From NCBI GenBank assembly GCA_045134375.1, contig JBGUVL010000019.1:1-11921 (forward strand): DNA of 11,921 bases. Direction: 5' to 3'. The position numbers and the translations under genes were made by a program. Below the pieces are notes generated by a model, which was given only the letters and a program-made list of their open reading frames with translations, made no database searches and was not told the DNA's origin. Shown here piece after piece: positions 11,777 to 11,921 of the stretch. The stretch is from JBGUVL01 sp045134375. Its GTDB lineage: Bacteria > Bacillota_I > Bacilli_A > Erysipelotrichales > Erysipelotrichaceae. Numbering within the stretch: the stretch's first letter is position 1; every line of letters starts with the position of its first letter.

Positions 11777-11921
11777 AGAAAAGATGATGTTCTTTGAAAC
11801 TAAAATACGAGCTAGCACTAACAATGATATGATCCAACAATGGGATTCCCACCATTTCCGATGTTTGAGAAATTTGATTGGTTACAACAAGATCTTGCTC
11901 ACTTGGGATACAGTCTCCAGA
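11775..11921 (-). CDS. radC: RadC (YsxA) family JAB-domain protein, C-terminal fragment
   Basis: Only the last 48 residues are inside the window; the gene continues past the right edge. The fragment begins in the JAMM metal site: 'SGDCIPSEQD' supplies the end of HNHPSGD and the S-x2-D element. It continues with 'VGIPLLDHIIVS', the family's GI-x-LLDHIIV signature, and the usual 'YFSFKE' near the end. RadC proteins carry a predicted JAB/MPN metalloprotease-like domain; a direct role in DNA repair is doubtful despite the name. In B. subtilis radC (ysxA) lies just upstream of mreB, so its position here next to mreC fixes this locus as the radC–mre–min–spoIVF cluster. Confidence 0.93.
   Translation of the reverse strand, partial: SGDCIPSEQDLVVTNQISQTSEMVGIPLLDHIIVSASSYFSFKEHHLF

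Overview
The window is AT-rich DNA from a low-GC Gram-positive bacterium (Bacillota). The order radC–mreC–mreD–minC–minD–spoIVFA–spoIVFB is the classic Bacillus-type division and cell-shape locus, and ribosome binding sites are strong GGAGG types. Cysteine-rich, divergent versions of these proteins and the loss of mreB from the locus make a gut Erysipelotrichia-like lineage plausible, but that is inference. No phage, transposon, CRISPR or toxin–antitoxin signature was seen. This looks like ordinary chromosome with several informative regulatory details.

Bases 1–1755 (+): the end of a three-gene operon, YfhO-type membrane glycosyltransferase (C-terminal part only), GtrA/GtcA flippase and a CsbB-type polyprenyl-phosphate glycosyltransferase. 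Together these match the known three-component system that adds a sugar to a cell-envelope polymer from outside the membrane. An intrinsic terminator overlaps the last stop codon. Bases 1782–2147: two convergent single tRNA genes, Gln(CTG) on + and Arg(TCT) on -, each with its own promoter and terminator.

Bases 2193–4609 (-): a CPA-type cation/proton antiporter preceded by a clear fluoride (crcB-motif) riboswitch with its own promoter and expression-platform terminator, and upstream of that a YeiH-family transporter. Bases 4610–6090: an intergenic control region, a divergent LysR regulator that probably controls yeiH, and an O6-alkylguanine-DNA alkyltransferase two bases behind the regulator.

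Bases 6151–11921 (-): a long unidirectional block. It starts upstream (right edge) with the end of radC, then a promoter region with a tandem 12-base repeat, then mreC, mreD, minC, minD, spoIVFA and spoIVFB, all tightly packed or overlapping. After a second internal promoter come a ZnuA-like lipoprotein that appears to have lost its metal-binding histidines, and a YfcE-type metallophosphoesterase. mreB is absent between radC and mreC, and the ribosomal genes rplU/rpmA that follow spoIVFB in Bacillus are replaced by the lipoprotein/phosphoesterase pair.

The most striking items are the fluoride riboswitch driving an antiporter, the metal-ligand-free ZnuA-like lipoprotein in the cell-shape/division locus, and the paired TGT-N6-ACA repeats just upstream of the mreC promoter. 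I did not find a convincing wholly new system.
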